Positions 60,604 through 64,000 of a stretch of 64,000 nucleotides of DNA are shown here, piece after piece. Location: NCBI RefSeq assembly GCF_001897285.1, contig NZ_MKSM01000064.1:2008-66007 (forward strand). Reading direction: 5' to 3'. Position numbers and translations under genes: made by a program. The notes below the pieces were generated by a model. The model was given only the letters and a program-made list of their open reading frames with translations, did not search any database and was not told where the DNA came from. The DNA comes from Nitrobacter sp. 62-23. GTDB taxonomy: Bacteria > Pseudomonadota > Alphaproteobacteria > Rhizobiales > Xanthobacteraceae. Positions within the stretch are counted from its first letter, which is position 1. Each line of letters begins with the position of its first letter.

Positions 60604-62233
60604 GGATGCGCTCCAACGCAGTCCGAATATAGGCTGGGCACCGACGCTCAGTTGCGCCTGCTGCCAACCGTTGCGCGAAGCGCCCTTTGCCGACCCGCTC
60701 GATCAAGCCGAGCAACCGATCAACATTCACGGTCGCGGGATCGGCCACCCAGCCGTCGATCTCTTCGCGCCCCGCCCGGCGCAGAGGCAGTTCCGATTTG
60801 AGGATCTGGCCCATGCGGCGCGCAAGGCCGGAGCCAAAGAGTTCTGACTCGAGTGTGCGCGTGTTGACGAAAATGCCGTGCCGCTCACCGCGCCGAAAGA
60901 TCGCAGCGTCGGCGAGATCGGCATATGCGGGGCCGGGCTCAACAATCTCAAGGAGCTTTTGCACACGCCCACGCGCCAGCGGCGGACCAGCCTCAACAGG
61001 GTCACGATCGGTCAAGACAACGTAGGGGATCGAGAGGCCGGCCGGGCCGAGCAGCTTCACATATGGCGCGAAATTGGTTCCTCCAACCGAGCAGACAGAG
61101 ATGCCGCGCTGATCGAGAGGAATGTCCAGCGCCTCCGCGAAAGCCGGGACGAGGAAGCGCTCGGCATCGCCTTCAACCAAAATGACGCCGCGGGCAAAGA
61201 ACAGCTCGCCTCGCGTCACATCGATGTAGCGCTGAAGATCGGCTTCGTCCGCCTCGGTCAGCGGCGTGTTCGCAGTTGAAAATCCGACCGTGCGATCCCC
61301 TTCGCCGTCGCGGCGCAATAGCACGAGTGAACGGAGCGGCGCGATGCTGGCGATGTGCGGCGAATGCGTGGTCAAAATCATCGTCAGCCGCGTCGCCGGC
61401 GCCGGATCTTCGTTGCCATCCACCTCCTCGTCCTCATCCGCTTCGTCATCGGGTTCGGCCAGGAAGTGACGATAGACCAGCCTTTGCACCTGAGGGTGCA
61501 GGTGCGCCTCCGGCTCCTCGACAGCGAGGAAAGTGTGATCACGCTCTCCCTCCCCGACGAGCCGATCGAGTTCGAGGCTTTTCAGCGCCAGGAAGATTAG
61601 ATTTGCGGTGCCCAGGCCGGCGTCCGCTATGCCACGGGCTCCGCCATCGATCAGCAGGCGCAATGCGCGCAGCAAGGCGTCGATGCGTGTCGGCGTGATG
61701 CCGAGGGAGATCGGGGTTGCATGTGCCGGTCCCACCATCTCCTGAAGGCGATCGCTGATGATCTGCGCAACGGTCTGCACCTCGTCACGTTCGGCGAGCG
61801 TGTTCTGAGCGGTGTCTACTGCCTCCTGGATTGCAGCGCGGTCGTCCTCACCCAGTCCTGCCGTCAGCCCCTCGATCAACGGCCGCAGCGGAGAGTGCCG
61901 CCACGTTGGCAGGTCTTTCTCCGCATCGCGCAAAGCGGCGAGAACATCGATCGGCAGCATGCGCCGCAGACCCGAACGCATCGCATTGTCGGGATCGAGA
62001 CCGCCAAAAAGGATATACTCGTAATCGGCCATGCTTTGCGGATCGCCGTCCAGGTCGGCTTTCGGCTGGAAACGGTAAGTAAGCCGCGACACCATCGGCG
62101 GTCCCGGATCGACGATGCAGTCGCCCAGATGGGCGAGCAGCCGCGGATCACCCCTCGAAATCCGTGAGCTCGATGACGATTTCGATGACCGCGCCAAGCT
62201 TATGATCGCCCAGGCCATCCCAGAAATGCTCAA
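60587..62233 (-). CDS. gajA: OLD-family ATPase/TOPRIM nuclease, main part (GajA-like)
   Basis: 548 residues. From about residue 30 it is GajA/OLD-like: PRLLAHLGDCIVDPGPPMVS, ABC-type signature GARGIADAGLGTANLIFLAL, Walker B FLAVEEPEAHLHPQ, THSPHIASIAPLRS. The TOPRIM part has VILVEGDAERFLVPAFAEAL with the catalytic Glu and YVVLTDRDPVE with D-x-D. The first 29 residues are frame-shadow. Adjacent to and overlapping the helicase. The Gabija pair cuts phage DNA when nucleotide pools fall. Confidence 0.85.
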   Translation of the reverse strand: MSISGMAWAIISLARSSKSSSSSRISRGDPRLLAHLGDCIVDPGPPMVSRLTYRFQPKADLDGDPQSMADYEYILFGGLDPDNAMRSGLRRMLPIDVLAALRDAEKDLPTWRHSPLRPLIEGLTAGLGEDDRAAIQEAVDTAQNTLAERDEVQTVAQIISDRLQEMVGPAHATPISLGITPTRIDALLRALRLLIDGGARGIADAGLGTANLIFLALKSLELDRLVGEGERDHTFLAVEEPEAHLHPQVQRLVYRHFLAEPDDEADEDEEVDGNEDPAPATRLTMILTTHSPHIASIAPLRSLVLLRRDGEGDRTVGFSTANTPLTEADEADLQRYIDVTRGELFFARGVILVEGDAERFLVPAFAEALDIPLDQRGISVCSVGGTNFAPYVKLLGPAGLSIPYVVLTDRDPVEAGPPLARGRVQKLLEIVEPGPAYADLADAAIFRRGERHGIFVNTRTLESELFGSGLARRMGQILKSELPLRRAGREEIDGWVADPATVNVDRLLGLIERVGKGRFAQRLAAGATERRCPAYIRTALERIRDAVA

Positions 62234-62408
62234 GCCCGAGCTGTCGGTCGCGCTCCGACAATCCGGGATCCAGAATGAGCTGGAGAGCGAAAATCAGATT
62301 GCTCTTGCCGACCTTGTTTTCTCCAACAACCACGAGGTTGTCGCCGGTCTCAATTTCGAACTCCGAGAAATTGGCAAAATTATTGATTTTGATCTTCGAG
62401 ATTCGCAC
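62148..62408 (-). CDS. gajA: OLD-family ATPase/TOPRIM nuclease, N-terminal part
   Basis: 86 residues: MRISKIKINNFANFSEFEIE and the P-loop VVVGENKVGKSNLIFALQL. It ends IELTDFEG then TGA. One base fewer in the GGGG run at the end would continue directly as DPRLLAHLG in the frame of the 60587 gene. So the two frames are one broken gene of about 605 residues. Confidence 0.85.
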   Translation of the reverse strand: MRISKIKINNFANFSEFEIETGDNLVVVGENKVGKSNLIFALQLILDPGLSERDRQLGLEHFWDGLGDHKLGAVIEIVIELTDFEG

Positions 62409-62792
62409 GCTTCCCCCATCCCAAAGCCATTTTGGCTATTATTATGTCATCGAGCTTTTCACCCATTTCAGCAACATAGCTGCTTCCGCACCTATTGCGC
62501 CGCACGCCTGCTTAAGGAACGTTCCGGCGACGGCAGCGCTCGGCTGCAACTTTCTTCGCCGAACTGATGCTACGATCGGGGCTGTGCTCTTGCCACAAAG
62601 TGTCCGGTCGGCCGGCTGCTGACTGCGACGGGCGGACCAGTACTCAAACCAACGGCGGACCAGCGGGCAGCCGACATAAAAGCCACAACCGCCGCTGTTG
62701 CGGACGTTTGGAACCTATCTGTCAACGCTGTTGCCAAAAAGGTATTATTCAACCTCCATCTGTGCAAGACTTCAAGCTGGCAAAATTGTAAT
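62409..62792. other. intergenic stretch without a supported gene
   Basis: Divergent promoter region between the nuclease gene and hipB. No further gene is supported. Confidence 0.4.
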
Positions 62793-62829
62793 CTTCGTGC
62801 TACATATTAGCACACTTTGTAGTACGAAG
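62793..62829. promoter_or_regulatory. HipB operator dyad
   Basis: CTTCGTGCTACA (62793-62804) and TGTAGTACGAAG (62818-62829) are inverted with 11 of 12 matches. An inner pair GTGCT/AGCAC overlaps. It lies just before hipB, the usual site of HipB autorepression. Confidence 0.65.
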
Positions 62830-62836
62830 GATCCAA

Positions 62837-63172
62837 ATGCCGACCCCGCATAACCCTCCTGCCGCCGTGCGGCGCGCCTTGCGCAAGCTCGGCGCAGACA
62901 TCCATGACGCCCGTCGGCGCCGACGGCTGCCGATGGCGGTCGTGGCCGAGCGCGCCTTCACGTCCCGATCGACCTTGCAAAGGGTTGAAGCCGGGGACAC
63001 CAACGTCAGCATCGGCATTTACGCCGGCGTCCTGCAGGCGCTCGGCCTGCTCGACGGCTTGAGCCGGGTCGCCGACATTAGCAACGACAGCGTCGGCCAG
63101 GCGCTCGCCAGCGCTGAACTCCCGAAGCGTGTCCATCTCAAGCGATCAACCGGATCATCCAACGATGGCTGA
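62837..63172 (+). CDS. hipB: HipB-like XRE-family antitoxin
   Basis: 111 residues. The Cro/CI HTH is PAAVRRALRKLGADIHDARR then LPMAVVAERAFTSRSTLQRV, followed by EAGDTNVSIGIYAGVLQALG. It should bind the dyad upstream and repress the operon, and neutralise HipA. It overlaps hipA by 8 bases. AAGGATCC precedes the ATG. Confidence 0.88.
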   Translation: MPTPHNPPAAVRRALRKLGADIHDARRRRRLPMAVVAERAFTSRSTLQRVEAGDTNVSIGIYAGVLQALGLLDGLSRVADISNDSVGQALASAELPKRVHLKRSTGSSNDG

Positions 63173-64000
63173 TTTCGAGGTTCATATCGATCTGAAAGGC
63201 AGCACGCGCCGGCTCGGGCTGGCGAGGTGCAATCGCGTCCGAGGCGCGGAGACGATCCTCTTCGAGTACGATGGCGCATGGCTTGAGGACAAGGACCGCT
63301 TCTCGCTGGAGCCGGCACTTGCGTTGACGCGCGGCTCCTTCGCTCCGCCAGCCGGGCTGGCGACCTTCGGCTCCATCGGTGACTCGGCGCCAGATACCTG
63401 GGGGCGCCGCCTCATGCAGCGCGCCGAGCGCCGTCTCGCCGAACGCGAAGATCGTGCCGTCCGCACCCTCGTCGAGAGCGATTATTTGCTCGGCGTCGCC
63501 GACGAGACCCGGCTGGGCGCGCTCCGCTTCCGCTGGGTTGGCGAAGAGGTTTTCCAGGCGCCGATCCGCGCCGGCGTTCCTGCCCTGATCGAACTTGGCC
63601 GACTGCTCCAGATCACCGAGCGGATCCTCCGGGACGAAGAAACCGATGAAGACCTGCAACTCATCTTTGCTCCCGGCTCTTCCCTCGGCGGCGCACGCCC
63701 GAAGGCTTCCGTCATCGACCAACATGGTCATCTCTCCATCGCGAAATTCCCGAAAGAGAATGACGACTATAGCGTGGAGACATGGGAAGAGATCGCCCTG
63801 CGGCTGGCCAGCCACGCAAATATCGCCACGCCTCAGCACGAACTGATCGACGTCGCCGGCAAGGCAGTCATGCTGTCGCGACGCTTCGACCGCGACGGTG
63901 CGATTCGCGTCCCATTCCTGTCAGCGATGGCGATGATGGGCGCAAAGGACGGGGAGCGCGGCAGCTATCCGGAGATCGTCGATGCCCTTGCTCGACATGG
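63165..64000 (+). CDS. hipA: HipA-like kinase toxin, cut by window end
   Basis: The frame from ATG 63165 stays open to the window end (278 codons seen). It begins MADFEVHIDLKGSTRRLGLA and has the family parts LFEYDGAWL, GDSAPDTWGRRLMQRAERRL, EDRAVRTLVESDYLLGVADE and GSSLGGARPKASVIDQHGHL with the P-loop-like Lys. HipA phosphorylates glutamyl-tRNA synthetase and related targets, causing dormancy. The C-terminal catalytic loop lies beyond the window. Confidence 0.88.
   Translation, partial: MADFEVHIDLKGSTRRLGLARCNRVRGAETILFEYDGAWLEDKDRFSLEPALALTRGSFAPPAGLATFGSIGDSAPDTWGRRLMQRAERRLAEREDRAVRTLVESDYLLGVADETRLGALRFRWVGEEVFQAPIRAGVPALIELGRLLQITERILRDEETDEDLQLIFAPGSSLGGARPKASVIDQHGHLSIAKFPKENDDYSVETWEEIALRLASHANIATPQHELIDVAGKAVMLSRRFDRDGAIRVPFLSAMAMMGAKDGERGSYPEIVDALARH

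Noticed and set aside
1-64000. CRISPR arrays, rRNA genes and intact insertion sequences
   Set aside because: I searched by eye for regular 25-40 base repeats, rRNA landmarks and transposase motifs and saw none.

Overview
The window is chromosomal DNA of an alphaproteobacterium of the Bradyrhizobium/Afipia/Rhodopseudomonas group (Nitrobacteraceae). This rests on high-GC backbone genes of Rhizobiales type, an intergenic repeat next to rlmB that I recall as common in these genomes, a rhizobial FixK/FnrN-type regulator, an aa3 oxidase subunit IV peptide, and several small secreted or hypothetical proteins typical of Bradyrhizobium. The genus is inferred and was not tested by search.

Layout. 0-15.4 kb is backbone: a gene-transfer-agent-like tail protein, tRNA-Gly, many very small proteins (a duplicated basic protein, a CxxC zinc-ribbon protein, a CoxIV-like peptide, single-helix membrane peptides), a CRP/FNR regulator, an autotransporter remnant, tRNA-Tyr, rlmB, two secreted proteins and a tandem pair of double-glycine leader peptides. 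15.4-43.9 kb is accessory DNA: two integrative elements sit end to end in one tRNA-Thr(TGT) gene. Element 1 (15.43-28.92 kb) has a tyrosine recombinase, a tail-fibre-like protein, a tail tape measure protein, an AlpA-like regulator, a primase-polymerase/helicase, a train of unknown small genes, and its own complete tRNA-Thr. Element 2 (28.91-43.93 kb) has a complete type I restriction-modification system (hsdR, hsdM, hsdS), an unexplained operon that includes a nucleotidyltransferase-like protein, a small-terminase-like HTH gene, a second primase/helicase, an excisionase-like regulator and a tyrosine recombinase at its far end. Both resemble phage satellites or reduced prophages more than full phages, since no capsid, portal or large terminase gene is visible.

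43.9-57.9 kb is backbone again: a two-barrel outer membrane protein, repeat-rich secreted proteins, an MFS transporter, small detoxification and metabolic genes (VOC, SRPBCC, AhpD-like, YdeI-like, RibD-like) with MarR and ArsR regulators, and several broken genes (arr, an isoprenylcysteine methyltransferase family gene, an integrase scrap). 57.9-64 kb is a second defence-rich stretch: an OLD-nuclease plus UvrD-helicase pair of Gabija type, in which both genes carry a frameshift, followed by a hipBA toxin-antitoxin locus that runs off the window end.

How it fits together: the tRNA-Thr locus is an integration hotspot. Element 1 cuts the tRNA inside its anticodon stem-loop and brings an intact replacement whose differences from the host tRNA are paired and compensatory. 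Both elements carry similar inverted GGACAG/TAGACAG repeats just downstream of their primase genes, which are candidate replication origins.
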